In this document: positions 1 to 7,949 of the stretch, one piece after another
How the letters are laid out: each line of letters starts with the position of its first letter
Numbering within the stretch: the stretch's first letter is position 1
Assembly: GCA_050287965.1 (NCBI GenBank)
Contig: JBNKCX010000046.1
Location: 1 to 47,853, forward strand
Source of the DNA: CBFDBF01 sp050287965
GTDB lineage: Bacteria > Pseudomonadota > Gammaproteobacteria > Chromatiales > Chromatiaceae
DNA: 47,853 nt
Direction of reading: 5' to 3'
Program-made: the position numbers and the translations under genes
The notes under the pieces: model-generated
Database searches by the model: none
What the model was told of the DNA's origin: nothing
Seen by the model: only the letters and a program-made list of their open reading frames with translations

Positions 1-132
1 CCCTTTCTCTGTGGTTTGGAAGTTGGTAACTAGTTTCGTGACCCGCCTGCAGTGGATTTACTAGTCCGGTAATTAGTTTCGCAGCCTATCGGCCCCGATG
101 TTCTTTTTTTAGCTTTTCTGTAAGGGCTGCAA

Positions 133-166
133 GTAACTTTCTTTTGCTTGTCCAAAAGAAAGTTAC
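133..166. repeat. Perfect 14-bp hairpin of the repeat element
   Basis: GTAACTTTCTTTTG (133-146) pairs fully with CAAAAGAAAGTTAC (153-166) around a six-base loop. It forms the inner left boundary of the large palindrome and is followed by ACCAAAGAAAAA, a tail also present after the right-end hairpin of the window. Confidence 0.85.
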
Positions 167-436
167 CAAAGAAAAAGACACCCGAAGACTTGCCCCTCCG
201 GGGTTCCCTGCGCGCCTCACGATTTCCGGGGCTCCATCGACGGGCGGTCCCTCGCCCGCGATGGAGGCGCCGCGTCCATGCGGCGCCCCTACGGGCCTTA
301 TCCGGAAATCCCTGCGGTGCTCGGCTGCGTCTAACGGGGTATTGGTGCGATACCCCGATACCGTATGGACAGCCCCGCTTAAGACGAGAAGCGCAGGGTA
401 CCCGCAGGGCGGCACACCCGGTTGCCCTTTTCTTTC

Positions 437-470
437 GCCTATTTCTTTTGGGCAAGCAAAAGAAATAGGC
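437..470. repeat. Perfect 14-bp hairpin of the repeat element, mirror copy
   Basis: GCCTATTTCTTTTG (437-450) pairs fully with CAAAAGAAATAGGC (457-470) around a six-base loop. The distal stem bases differ from those of the hairpin at 133-166 but both arms changed together, so the pairing is conserved rather than the sequence. Confidence 0.85.
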
Positions 471-612
471 TCGCAGCCTTTGAGATACAGCAGATAAAAG
501 CACGGGAGTCGAGGGGCTGCGAAATTAACTACCGGATTGGAAAGCCCGAAGGAGGCAGGTCACGAAATTGGTTAGCCATGCGCCAAACCCTGCAATTTCC
601 CGCGAAAATAAA

Positions 613-641
613 AAACCCGAACCGGTTGCCGGTTCGGGTTT
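613..641 (-). terminator. Intrinsic terminator of the fadL-type gene
   Basis: AAACCCGAACCGG and CCGGTTCGGGTTT form a 13-bp stem with a three-base loop. Read on the minus strand it is followed by TTTTTATTTT. It lies just downstream of the minus-strand porin stop codon, so it most likely ends that transcript. Confidence 0.9.
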
Positions 642-663
642 ATAAGGCGGAACCGGAGTTCGC

Positions 664-1971
664 TTAGAACTTCCAGTTCATCTGGGCGCTGATGATATCC
701 ACGCAGGCCTCGTAGCTGCCGTGGAGGTTACCGCGAGGCTGATTCTCGGTATCGGTCAGGGATTTGTTGACCTGCGGATCGTCCACGAACAGGTGGGCGT
801 AGCCGAAATCGAAACTCAGGTTGTCGGAGCTTTTGTAACCCAAACCGACAGCAAGCCAGATCCGATCCTCACCCGGAACACGCGGCGTACGATAGTGTTC
901 ATTGGGGATGGGAGTCTCGTCAAACGCGGTACCGACACGGTAGGTCCAGTTGCCGGCGGAAGGAGTGTACTGAAGGCCGAGAGAGTAACGGTTGCTGTCC
1001 TCCCATTTCAGTGTCGTCACCCCGTCCGGGAGGAAATTCTCAAAGTCAAACCGCAGCTCTTGCAATACATGCCAGTAGGTACGACTGTAGTCAGCCATCA
1101 CCGCCCATTCCGGAGTAATCTCATGATAGAGGCTCACGGAAAGTGTGGCGGGAAGTTCAACGTGAGATGAAGCATCTGTATCGGTAAAGCCGGGGACCAG
1201 GGTTATGGGCCCGCTGAAGTCGGCTTCGCCTTCTACGTCGTATTTAATCTTGGAACGGTAGTGGAGACCGACCCTGGTCCCTTCACTGAACTCAGCCAAA
1301 AATCCCAGGTTCCAGCCGAAACCCCAGTCATCACCCTCTAATTCGAGTTCTCCATCCCCGGGAATTGCGCCGCCGCTTATAAGGAATGTATCCAGGGCGT
1401 TTGAGAGATTGGCCTTGATGTACTGGGCATTGGCGCCGACGCCGACACTGAAGGTCTTGTTAAACCGGTAGGCGATGGATGGATTGATGTTAACCGTCAT
1501 GATCGATGAATCGATGGCATGGTAACGGCCGATCCAGTCGTCGTCGTAGGAGGTGGCCAACCCGAAAGGTGCGTTGATTCCAAGGCCGAGAAAGAGGTTG
1601 TCTCCGATCTGGTTGGTTAAATAGAGGTTGGGGACCAAACCAACCACACCGGCGTCGCCGCTTTCTTCTGATCCGAGGGGGGTTCCCAGACCGACAGAAC
1701 CGTCGTCGTTGAATTCCGCCTGCGGAACAATCACCTGGAATCCAGCGGTACCCTGAGATCCAGCGAGACGTGTCATACCCGCAGGATTGAAATAGACCGT
1801 GGTGGCGTCCTGCGCCTGGGCCGCACCCCCGGCATAGGCGGTTCCCATCCCGGAGACGCTCTGTTCGATGAGTTGAAATCCGGCTGCTGTTGCCTGTTGT
1901 GCCAGGCCTGCCAACAGAATGCCTGAGGCCACGGCAGAAGCGCGGAAAAAGTGGCGTTGCTGCTTGTTCAT
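664..1971 (-). CDS. fadL: FadL/TodX-family outer-membrane transport protein
   Basis: A 435-residue outer-membrane beta-barrel of the OmpP1/FadL/TodX family, which lets long-chain fatty acids or other hydrophobic compounds cross the outer membrane. A signal peptide covers about residues 1-30 and ends ATAA, and mature GFQLIEQS follows, as usual in the family. The NPAG motif (YFNPAGMT) of the N-terminal hatch is present, and the protein ends in an aromatic residue (NWKF), as barrel proteins do. I chose the ATG at 1971 because AGGGGAGC precedes it closely; a longer frame upstream lacks such a site. It is transcribed alone, divergent from the LysR gene, and ends in a strong terminator. The substrate cannot be read from the sequence. 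Confidence 0.9.
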   Translation of the reverse strand: MNKQQRHFFRASAVASGILLAGLAQQATAAGFQLIEQSVSGMGTAYAGGAAQAQDATTVYFNPAGMTRLAGSQGTAGFQVIVPQAEFNDDGSVGLGTPLGSEESGDAGVVGLVPNLYLTNQIGDNLFLGLGINAPFGLATSYDDDWIGRYHAIDSSIMTVNINPSIAYRFNKTFSVGVGANAQYIKANLSNALDTFLISGGAIPGDGELELEGDDWGFGWNLGFLAEFSEGTRVGLHYRSKIKYDVEGEADFSGPITLVPGFTDTDASSHVELPATLSVSLYHEITPEWAVMADYSRTYWHVLQELRFDFENFLPDGVTTLKWEDSNRYSLGLQYTPSAGNWTYRVGTAFDETPIPNEHYRTPRVPGEDRIWLAVGLGYKSSDNLSFDFGYAHLFVDDPQVNKSLTDTENQPRGNLHGSYEACVDIISAQMNWKF

Positions 1972-2297
1972 TGGGCTCCCCTTAAGCTGTATTAAAAAAT
2001 TATTTGTCGCCGGGCGCATTCCATGTATCGACGGGCGTCCCGAGAATAACTCATTAATTTCGCGCTTACAATTGGTTACATGCCGGTTCTTATGGACGCG
2101 GTCAAAATAATTCGGTAATGCCCGGATTAAACAGCGTTTGATTCCATGCAGGTTATATAAATAGTCAAAAAACCCTATTCAGGGCGCAGTAAGGGTCGGC
2201 TAGCGGAAACTTGGCAGAAGGTGGGAAACATTAGCGTTTCAAAAGGGTGGTATGATATAAATAATATTTATCACAAGACTTCCCGGGGAAATTAGTT
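1972..2297. other. Divergent intergenic region between fadL-type gene and lysR
   Basis: A 326-base AT-rich region with no gene. It must hold the promoters of both divergent genes. I see no strong -35/-10 pair. A 15-base palindrome, ATAAATAATATTTAT at 2257-2271, lies 26 bases before the lysR start and overlaps a TATGAT that could be a -10 box. It is a candidate operator for the LysR protein, but the evidence is only its symmetry and place. Confidence 0.4.
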
Positions 2298-3212
2298 ATG
2301 GCTGATCGGAGGCTTCAAGTGTTTCACACGGTTGCGCGTCTGCTCAGTTTTACCAAGGCGGCCGAGACGCTCCATATGACCCAACCGGCGGTGACGTTTC
2401 AGGTTCGGCAACTGGAGGAGTATTTCAATACGCGGCTTTTTGATCGCACCCACAACAGGATCAGTCTCACGGATGCGGGAAACCTGGTCTACAAGTACGC
2501 CGACCGCATCTTTGAACTTTATACCGAGATGGAGCACTCCGTCCGCGAGATGACGGGAGAGATCAGCGGGGCGCTGACCATCGGGGCCAGTACCACCATC
2601 GCCGAGTATATGCTGCCGTCCCTTCTCGGTGATTTCAAGGCCAAGTACCCGGAAGTGAATATCCATCTAAAGGTTTCCAATACCGACGGCATTGTCTCGA
2701 TGGTTGAGAACAACATCATCGATCTCGGGGTGGTGGAAGCACCGGTTGGGAATAAGAATCTTGTTGTGGAGACCTGTAGCCCGGATAGGCTGGTGGCTAT
2801 CGTTCCCCCCGGTCACGCGGAAGCCAAGCGCCAGAATCTCACTTATGCGGATCTTCTGAAATACCCCTTTATCTGCCGCGAGGAAGGATCCGGGACCAGG
2901 GAGGTGATCAACGAGTGGTTGAGAAACGACGACAACGAGAGCGAAGAGGAACTCAATATCTCCATGGAATTGGGCAGTCCGGAGGCCGTAAAAGGGGCGG
3001 TGGAGGCCGGTATGGGTATCTCCGTGGTTTCCAGCGCCACCATACAGAAGGAACTGAAACTGGGTACCCTGGTGGCCATTAACCTGGATCCGGTGCTGGA
3101 ACGTCCGTTCTCTTTTGTTCACCAGAAACAGAAGTTTCGGGTACGGGCCATGGAAGAGCTGCTTGAATTTGCCCGCGTCTACCTCAAGGAACACGCGCGG
3201 GATTTCCAGTAA
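2298..3212 (+). CDS. LysR-family transcriptional regulator (YeiE/CysB-like type)
   Basis: A 304-residue LysR-type regulator. The winged helix-turn-helix occupies about residues 1-60 (FTKAAETLHMTQPAVTFQVR), followed by the helical linker and a periplasmic-binding-protein-like effector domain to the C-terminus. The motif EEGSGTREV near residue 195 and the later SMELGSPEAVKGAV stretch closely resemble E. coli YeiE, whose relatives respond to sulfite; that effector is only inferred here. The start ATG follows GGGGAA. It is divergent from the FadL-type gene and probably co-transcribed with the small gene that begins six bases after its stop. Confidence 0.9.
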   Translation: MADRRLQVFHTVARLLSFTKAAETLHMTQPAVTFQVRQLEEYFNTRLFDRTHNRISLTDAGNLVYKYADRIFELYTEMEHSVREMTGEISGALTIGASTTIAEYMLPSLLGDFKAKYPEVNIHLKVSNTDGIVSMVENNIIDLGVVEAPVGNKNLVVETCSPDRLVAIVPPGHAEAKRQNLTYADLLKYPFICREEGSGTREVINEWLRNDDNESEEELNISMELGSPEAVKGAVEAGMGISVVSSATIQKELKLGTLVAINLDPVLERPFSFVHQKQKFRVRAMEELLEFARVYLKEHARDFQ

Positions 3213-3218
3213 TCGATC

Positions 3219-3608
3219 GTGTTCCCACAGGTTCCCAACCTTCCCGCCGAGCAGCGCCGGCTTCTTAAGCTGTACGGAAAACTCGACCAACAGGACCGGG
3301 AGAGTCTGCTGGCGTTTGCAGAATTTCTGGCGGTTCGCGGTGAGGAAACGGGGACTTCCGATTCCAGCAGCGATACCCCGGTGGAACCGAAGACGATTGC
3401 CCGGCCGGAAAAGGAGAGCGTGGTAGCGGCGATCAAGCGCCTCTCCGAGACCTACCATATGCTGGATCGGTCTCTGTTACTGAACGATACCTCCTCCCTG
3501 ATGACGGCGCATATTATCAAGGGACGGGAAGCGGCCGAGGTGATCGATGAGCTGGAGCAGCTGTTCGCCCGCCAGTACCAGGAGCATCTATCGTTCTATA
3601 AAAAATAG
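3219..3608 (+). CDS. Conserved-looking small protein downstream of lysR
   Basis: A 129-residue soluble protein that I do not assign to a named family. It begins at GTG six bases after the LysR stop, so the two are probably one transcript with translational coupling. The sequence is charged and helical: an N-terminal helix (LPAEQRRLLKLYGKLDQQ), a Ser/Thr/Pro-rich linker at about 45-62, then helices to the end. There is no signal peptide or membrane segment. The coding pattern and tight spacing support a real gene. A role linked to the LysR regulon is an inference from position alone. Confidence 0.7.
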   Translation: MFPQVPNLPAEQRRLLKLYGKLDQQDRESLLAFAEFLAVRGEETGTSDSSSDTPVEPKTIARPEKESVVAAIKRLSETYHMLDRSLLLNDTSSLMTAHIIKGREAAEVIDELEQLFARQYQEHLSFYKK

Positions 3609-3629
3609 GGGGGCGGAATCCCTCCTGCC

Positions 3630-3664
3630 CCGGAGACTGCCGGCAAGTTTATCCGGCAGTCTCG
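3630..3664. terminator. Intergenic hairpin between convergent genes
   Basis: GAGACTGCCGG pairs with CCGGCAGTCTC over 11 bp with an AAGTTTAT-type loop. It lies between the plus-strand small gene and the minus-strand DUF2892 gene, so it could stop transcription from both sides. There is no T-tract, which lowers confidence. Confidence 0.55.
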
Positions 3665-3674
3665 GGCACACCAT

Positions 3675-3866
3675 TCAGTCCTCGGTTTTGCAGGAGCTGA
3701 TTCCGAACGGCAGGTAAGCGGGACACCAGCTGATGATGCCGGTGAACAGGGGAATTACGCCGATGGCCCCCCACCAGCTCTGGGCGACGACACCCCAAGC
3801 GATCAGGGCCAGGCCGACAACGATTCGCAGTATACGGTCAATGCCGCCAACATTCTTTTTCATCAT
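3675..3866 (-). CDS. DUF2892 (YgaP-like transmembrane) protein
   Basis: A 63-residue inner-membrane protein with the DUF2892 pattern: MKKNVGGIDRILRI, then a hydrophobic helix (VVGLALIAWGVV), a second one (WWGAIGVIPLFTGII), and SWCPAYLPFGISSC at the end with two cysteines. The family is the membrane part of the rhodanese YgaP and often occurs alone. Two in-frame ATG codons (3866 and 3863) follow GGGAGA and either could be used. It lies beside a Crp/Fnr-type gene and a Crp-like palindrome, which suggests regulation by that protein. Confidence 0.85.
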   Translation of the reverse strand: MMKKNVGGIDRILRIVVGLALIAWGVVAQSWWGAIGVIPLFTGIISWCPAYLPFGISSCKTED

Positions 3867-3899
3867 ATTTCTCCCGAAACAGTATTGAACAAAAGAAAC

Positions 3900-3915
3900 C
3901 TCCCGGGGCCGGGAG
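3900..3915 (-). terminator. GC-rich hairpin in the DUF2892 leader / after the Crp/Fnr gene
   Basis: CTCCCG and CGGGAG pair around GGGC. On the minus strand it is followed by GTTTCTTTTG, a poor T-tract. It may end the Crp/Fnr transcript, or sit as a hairpin in the leader of the DUF2892 mRNA if that starts near 3925. Confidence 0.45.
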
Positions 3916-3931
3916 TTCGGACACTTCCAAC

Positions 3932-3971
3932 GATATACAGCGGGACAACTGCTGTCTGTGACTATATCACA
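3932..3971 (-). promoter_or_regulatory. Candidate Crp/Fnr-type operator and promoter for DUF2892
   Basis: TGTGACTATATCACA (3957-3971) is a dyad with TGTGA/TCACA half-sites and a five-base centre. On the minus strand TATATC (3937-3932) could be a -10 box, giving a start near 3925. The dyad would then be centred close to -40, the class II position used by Crp/Fnr activators. The usual CRP spacer is six bases, so this is a variant site. Confidence 0.45.
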
Positions 3972-4030
3972 CAGAAACTTAAGAGATACTTATCTGGAAT
4001 CCGATGGGTTCACGCCGGAGTGCATTCAGG

Positions 4031-4714
4031 TCAGGTGTCCCTGGTACGCTCCGCCAGAAGAGAGGCGTCGAGCAGTTCCACCGATCCCCGGGACACCCGG
4101 ACCAGTTCTTTACTCTCGAAATCCTTGAGAATCCGGCTGACCACTTCGCGCGAGGTGCCGAGATCGGAGGCGATAATCTGATGCGTCACCTCGATCCGCT
4201 TCTGCTGGGGTTTTGCGTGCTGGAGGAGATACTGTGCGATGCGTTGATCCACACGGCGAAAAACCACCTCTTCAACCAGGGTTATGATATCGCCCATTCT
4301 GTGGGCGATGAGACTGAAGACATAATCGCGCCATTCCGGGGACTCAGCCAGCCATGTGCGGATATCGTTGGCCGGAATCACCACCGCTTCCACATCCTCC
4401 TCGCAAACCGCGAATGCGGGGAAGGGCAGGTGGCTGAGAATACAGGATGCGGTAAGGATACAGCTTTCCCCGGGACCGATCCGGTAGAGGGTGATCTCGC
4501 GTCCGCTTTCTCCCAATTTATAGATACGGGCGGTGCCTTCCAGTACCAGGGCAAGATGAGAGCATTCACGACCTTCGTGACAGACAAACTGTCCCCGCTC
4601 CAATCTGGCCAGCGCAGCCCGTTGGAGAAATCGCTCGAGGAGTTTATCCTCACAGGATTGGAGGAACCCGAAGGTGGTGAGAACTTTCTGTCTGGTTGTG
4701 CTGTTTGTAATCAC
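4031..4714 (-). CDS. Crp/Fnr-family transcriptional regulator
   Basis: A 227-residue Crp/Fnr-type regulator: an N-terminal cyclic-nucleotide-binding-like beta-roll (about 20-130, with the GRECSHLALVLEGTARIYK and ESCILTASCIL stretches), a dimer helix, and a C-terminal helix-turn-helix (IASDLGTSREVVSRILKDFE). It lacks the four-cysteine cluster of FNR, but the ESCILTASC cysteines could sense redox or sulfur species; this is inference. The frame can extend upstream to a TTG at 4804, which would give 257 residues. I prefer the GTG at 4714 because CGGAG precedes it and the length suits the family. It probably controls the neighbouring DUF2892 gene. Confidence 0.85.
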   Translation of the reverse strand: MITNSTTRQKVLTTFGFLQSCEDKLLERFLQRAALARLERGQFVCHEGRECSHLALVLEGTARIYKLGESGREITLYRIGPGESCILTASCILSHLPFPAFAVCEEDVEAVVIPANDIRTWLAESPEWRDYVFSLIAHRMGDIITLVEEVVFRRVDQRIAQYLLQHAKPQQKRIEVTHQIIASDLGTSREVVSRILKDFESKELVRVSRGSVELLDASLLAERTRDT

Positions 4715-4842
4715 CGTACGGCTCCGGTTCAGGGTAAGGCGTTTTCGCAAGTTGTCACGCGGTTGCGGATAATCGGCGGGATGTTTATGGAACCTCTGAA
4801 TCAAGACTATAGTGAAGGGATTGTAGGATCAATGAGTCAGTG

Positions 4843-6141
4843 ATGAAAATCTTCGGTCTAGGCGGATCCAACCCCGATCGTGGGCGCATTTATGCATGGG
4901 GTTTTTATGATTGGGCCAATTCCGCCTTCGCAACCACGGTGATGGCGGGATTCTTCCCCCTGTTTTTCAAACAGTACTGGGCCGGCGGGGTAGATCCCAC
5001 CACCAGTACCTTCTACCTTGGAACCGCCAACTCCCTTGCCAGTGTTTGCGTGGTGGTTTTGGCGCCGATCCTCGGAGCAATCGCGGACCGCGGCGGAACG
5101 AAAAAGCGTTTCCTCATCTTCTTCGCGATGATGGGGGTGGTCATGTCCGGTGCGCTGTTTCTGGTGGCGCAGGGTGCGTGGTTGATGGCCTTGCTCATTT
5201 ACGGGTTTGCCATTCTCGGGTATTCCGGCAGCATGGTCTTCTATGACGCCCTGTTGGTGGACGTGGCTGAAGAAAGGGATTTCGATCTGGTTTCAGCACT
5301 GGGTTACGGTCTCGGTTATCTGGGTGGCGGCGTTCTGTTCGCGTTCGATGTGGTAATGACGCTGTATCCCGAGTTTTTCGGTTTTCCGGATGCCTCACAG
5401 GCCGTGCGCGTGGCGTTTCTATCCGTTGCCGTCTGGTGGGGGCTGTTTTCCATCCCCATCATGCTGTTTGTGAAGGAACAGCGACCGCCGCAAAAGGCCG
5501 ATCTTATCTCCAGCGTGCGGGGTGGGTTCCGACAGCTTGCCGAGACCTTTTCCCATGTTCGGCAACTGCGCTCGACCTTTCTCTTTCTGCTTGCCTACTG
5601 GTTGTACATCGACGGCGTCGACACCATCGTAAGGATGGCCGTGGACTATGGGTTATCCCTCGGATTTCAGTCCACAAACCTTATCACCGCACTGCTCGTT
5701 ACCCAGTTTGTGGGGTTTCCGGCCGCTATCCTGTTCGGGAAGTTGGGTGAAAGCAGGGGGCCGCGACAGGGAATTATGCTGGCTATTTTCGTCTACCTTC
5801 TGGTAGTGCTCTGGGCTTACCGGATGGATCAGGTCTGGGAGTTCTATGGGCTGGCGGTCACCATCGGGCTGGTGCAGGGTGGCATCCAATCCCTGAGTCG
5901 CTCCTTTTACGCCCGACTGATCCCCCGTGACAAGGCGGGAGAGTTCTTCGGTTTCTACAATATGCTGGGAAAGTTTGCCGCCGTAATCGGGCCGATATTA
6001 ATGGGCTGGGTTGCCATGGCCTCCGGCAGTACCCGTCTCTCCATACTTTCTGTTCCGATCCTGTTCATCACCGGCGCCGTCCTGTTGGGTCTTGTGGACG
6101 AAAAACAGGGAAGGGAACAGGCCCGGGCCCTGGAGGGCTAG
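4843..6141 (+). CDS. MFS transporter, UMF1 (Atg22-like) family
   Basis: A 432-residue multi-pass inner-membrane protein. The opening YAWGFYDWANSAFATTV is the hallmark of the UMF1 family of major facilitator transporters related to yeast Atg22. About twelve hydrophobic helices are visible, with the usual cytoplasmic loop near the middle (KEQRPPQKADLIS). The conserved GGIQSLSRSFYARLIP and FFGFYNMLGKFAAVIGP stretches are present. A GTG directly precedes the ATG I chose. Bacterial members may export amino acids, but the substrate is not known. It is transcribed alone, divergent from the Crp/Fnr gene. Confidence 0.88.
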   Translation: MKIFGLGGSNPDRGRIYAWGFYDWANSAFATTVMAGFFPLFFKQYWAGGVDPTTSTFYLGTANSLASVCVVVLAPILGAIADRGGTKKRFLIFFAMMGVVMSGALFLVAQGAWLMALLIYGFAILGYSGSMVFYDALLVDVAEERDFDLVSALGYGLGYLGGGVLFAFDVVMTLYPEFFGFPDASQAVRVAFLSVAVWWGLFSIPIMLFVKEQRPPQKADLISSVRGGFRQLAETFSHVRQLRSTFLFLLAYWLYIDGVDTIVRMAVDYGLSLGFQSTNLITALLVTQFVGFPAAILFGKLGESRGPRQGIMLAIFVYLLVVLWAYRMDQVWEFYGLAVTIGLVQGGIQSLSRSFYARLIPRDKAGEFFGFYNMLGKFAAVIGPILMGWVAMASGSTRLSILSVPILFITGAVLLGLVDEKQGREQARALEG

Positions 6142-6308
6142 TCCCGGGTTTGTTTTCCGCAACGTCCGGCGGAACTGCGTCGGCCGCAACCCGTTTTCCC
6201 GACAGAAAACTGCCTCTCTCCCCTCGGTGATGAGTCAATACTATGACGTCGCTCAAAGCAGCGCTTATAACTCCTTGATTATCAAATAATAATCGTTTCG
6301 TTATTAAC

Positions 6309-6324
6309 TGGCATGTCAATTGCT
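6309..6324 (+). promoter_or_regulatory. Sigma-54 (RpoN) promoter of the flagellar operon
   Basis: TGGCATGTCAATTGCT fits the -24/-12 consensus TGGCACG-N4-TTGCA with the exact ten bases between GG and GC. It lies 38 bases before the fliL start, which predicts transcription from about 6334. An 11-base palindrome, TTGATTATCAA (6275-6285), and AT-rich DNA lie just upstream, where an enhancer-binding protein or IHF could act. Middle flagellar genes of polar flagellates are commonly driven by RpoN with FleQ/FlrC-type activators. Confidence 0.85.
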
Positions 6325-6362
6325 TCCAGTAAGAAAAAACCCGTGACCGGAGAGAAACCGTT

Positions 6363-6893
6363 ATGGCCGAAGAGAAACTGGATGAAGATCTTGATCTGGG
6401 GATCGAGAAGGAAGGGGGTTCAAAAAAGAAGCTCATTATCATCATCGCGGGGGCGGTCCTGCTGCTGGCGTTGATCGGGGTCGGCGTGGCGTTCCTCTTC
6501 TCCGGAGATGAAGGGAGTGAAGGTGCGGAGGCGGAACAGCCGCAGGCAGAGGAGACGGCGGAGCAGGAAAAACTTCCGGCCATCTACATTTCGCTGGACC
6601 CGGTGTTTGTGGTCAATCTGCCGCCCGGCGGGGATGCCAAGATGCTGCAGATCGGAGTGGATGTAATGGTGCGTAATCCGGAACTGGTTGAGTTCGTCAA
6701 ACACAACGATCCCATGATAAGGCACCAGCTTCTCAATCTGTTCAGCAGCCAGGACTCGGCCAGGCTGCGGAAGCGTGCCGGCAAGGAGAAGCTGCAGTCT
6801 GACGTACTGGCCGAATTGCGCAAGATTGTTAAGAAAGAGGGAGGCCCGGGAAATATCGAGGCCGTATTTTTCACCAGCTTTGTAATGCAATAA
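6363..6893 (+). CDS. fliL: Flagellar basal-body-associated protein FliL
   Basis: A 176-residue single-pass inner-membrane protein that surrounds and supports the stator at the flagellar motor. A short charged cytoplasmic N-terminus is followed by one membrane helix at about 24-46 (KKLIIIIAGAVLLLALIGV), an acidic linker, and the periplasmic FliL domain (YISLDPVFVVNLPPGGDAKMLQI). It is the first gene after the sigma-54 promoter and ends nine bases before fliM, so it heads the long flagellar operon. Confidence 0.95.
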   Translation: MAEEKLDEDLDLGIEKEGGSKKKLIIIIAGAVLLLALIGVGVAFLFSGDEGSEGAEAEQPQAEETAEQEKLPAIYISLDPVFVVNLPPGGDAKMLQIGVDVMVRNPELVEFVKHNDPMIRHQLLNLFSSQDSARLRKRAGKEKLQSDVLAELRKIVKKEGGPGNIEAVFFTSFVMQ

Positions 6894-6902
6894 CTGAAGA
6901 TC

Positions 6903-7919
6903 ATGGCTGCTAACGACTTACTCTCACAAGACGAAATTGATGCGCTACTGCATGGTGTCGATAACGGTGCTGTAGAAACCGAATCCGATCAGGCGGCTGA
7001 CGGTGAGGCGCGTTCCTATGATTTCACCAGTCAGGACCGGATTGTCCGGGGTCGGATGCCGACACTGGAGATGATTAACGAGCGCTTTGCCCGTTATTAC
7101 CGTACCAGCCTTTTCAATATGCTTCGGCGTTCGGCCGATATCTCGGTCTCCGGTGTGCAGATGCTCAAGTTCTCCGAATTCGTCCACACACTGTTCGTCC
7201 CCACCAGCCTCAACCTGATTCGGGTCGCCCCGCTGCGGGGTAAGGGGCTGTTCGTGCTGGATCCGAAGCTGGTTTTCAGTGTGGTGGATAACTATTTCGG
7301 CGGCAGCGGACGGTTTCATACCAAGATCGAAGGACGGGAGTTTACGCCGACAGAGCTGCGGGTGGTGAAAATGCTGCTCGATTTCGCCTTCAAGGATATG
7401 CGCGAAGCCTGGAAACCGGTTCTGAGCGTCGAATTCGAATATGTGGGATCGGAAGTGAATCCCCAGTTCGCGAACATCGTGAGTCCTTCCGAGGTGGTGG
7501 TGGTGACCACCTTTCATATCGACCTGGAAGCCGGTGGCGGTGATCTTCATATTTGCATGCCGTACTCCATGGTGGAGCCGATACGGGATCTTCTGGATGC
7601 CGGGGTTCAAAGTGACCGCGGTGACCGGGATGAGCGTTGGGAGAAATCCCTGCGCGAGGAGATCATGGGAGCCAAGGTGGAACTCAGCAGCATATTGGCC
7701 GAAACCCAGATCTCCATGAAGGAGCTGGCCGCATTGAAGAAGGGGGACATCATTCCTCTCGATATCCCGGAAGTCGTGGAGGTGTGCGCCGCGGAGGTGC
7801 CCATATTTCGCGGGCAGGTTGGCGTTTCGGAAGGCAACTACGCGATCAAGATCCGGGAACGGATTGAGCGGGGTGGCCGCGATAACCTGCGGGATTTTAT
7901 TCACAAACCGGTGGAATAA
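6903..7919 (+). CDS. fliM: Flagellar motor switch protein FliM
   Basis: FliM, 338 residues, forms the middle of the C-ring and receives phospho-CheY. The N-terminal segment LLSQDEIDALLHGV is the conserved CheY-binding peptide. The CheC-like middle domain follows (about 45-235), and the C-terminal SpoA-like domain (VELSSILAETQISMKELAAL) pairs with FliN. Length and order match the family. It lies between fliL and fliN in the usual order. Confidence 0.97.
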   Translation: MAANDLLSQDEIDALLHGVDNGAVETESDQAADGEARSYDFTSQDRIVRGRMPTLEMINERFARYYRTSLFNMLRRSADISVSGVQMLKFSEFVHTLFVPTSLNLIRVAPLRGKGLFVLDPKLVFSVVDNYFGGSGRFHTKIEGREFTPTELRVVKMLLDFAFKDMREAWKPVLSVEFEYVGSEVNPQFANIVSPSEVVVVTTFHIDLEAGGGDLHICMPYSMVEPIRDLLDAGVQSDRGDRDERWEKSLREEIMGAKVELSSILAETQISMKELAALKKGDIIPLDIPEVVEVCAAEVPIFRGQVGVSEGNYAIKIRERIERGGRDNLRDFIHKPVE

Positions 7920-7949
7920 CGCCGGAGGGATTAACGACAGGGCTGAATC

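Larger units (their letters stand above)
1..600. repeat. Large palindromic non-coding repeat element
   Basis: No credible gene lies here. The stretch is an imperfect giant palindrome. The arm at about 24-88 (GGTAACTAGTTTCGTGACC, then TAGTCCGGTAATTAGTTTCG) recurs inverted at about 515-582. Inside it sit two perfect 14-bp hairpins, 133-146/153-166 and 437-450/457-470, whose stems share the core CAAAAGAAA. The centre holds further GC-rich hairpins, for example GGCGCCGC/GCGGCGCC near 267-288. A related element lies at the right end of the window. The open frames that cross it are repeat-derived and look non-coding. I infer an intergenic interspersed repeat family; it shows no transposase and its function is unknown. 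Confidence 0.8.

Noticed and set aside
30..503. Open frames on both strands across the left repeat (up to 157 codons)
   Set aside because: They run through palindromes, have unusual Arg/Pro/Gly-rich translations and share sequence with the right-end repeat. They arise from the repeat and are not genes.
3885..4181. A plus-strand frame (98 codons) opposite the Crp/Fnr gene end
   Set aside because: Overlaps the regulator on the other strand and the operator-like palindrome; no coding character.
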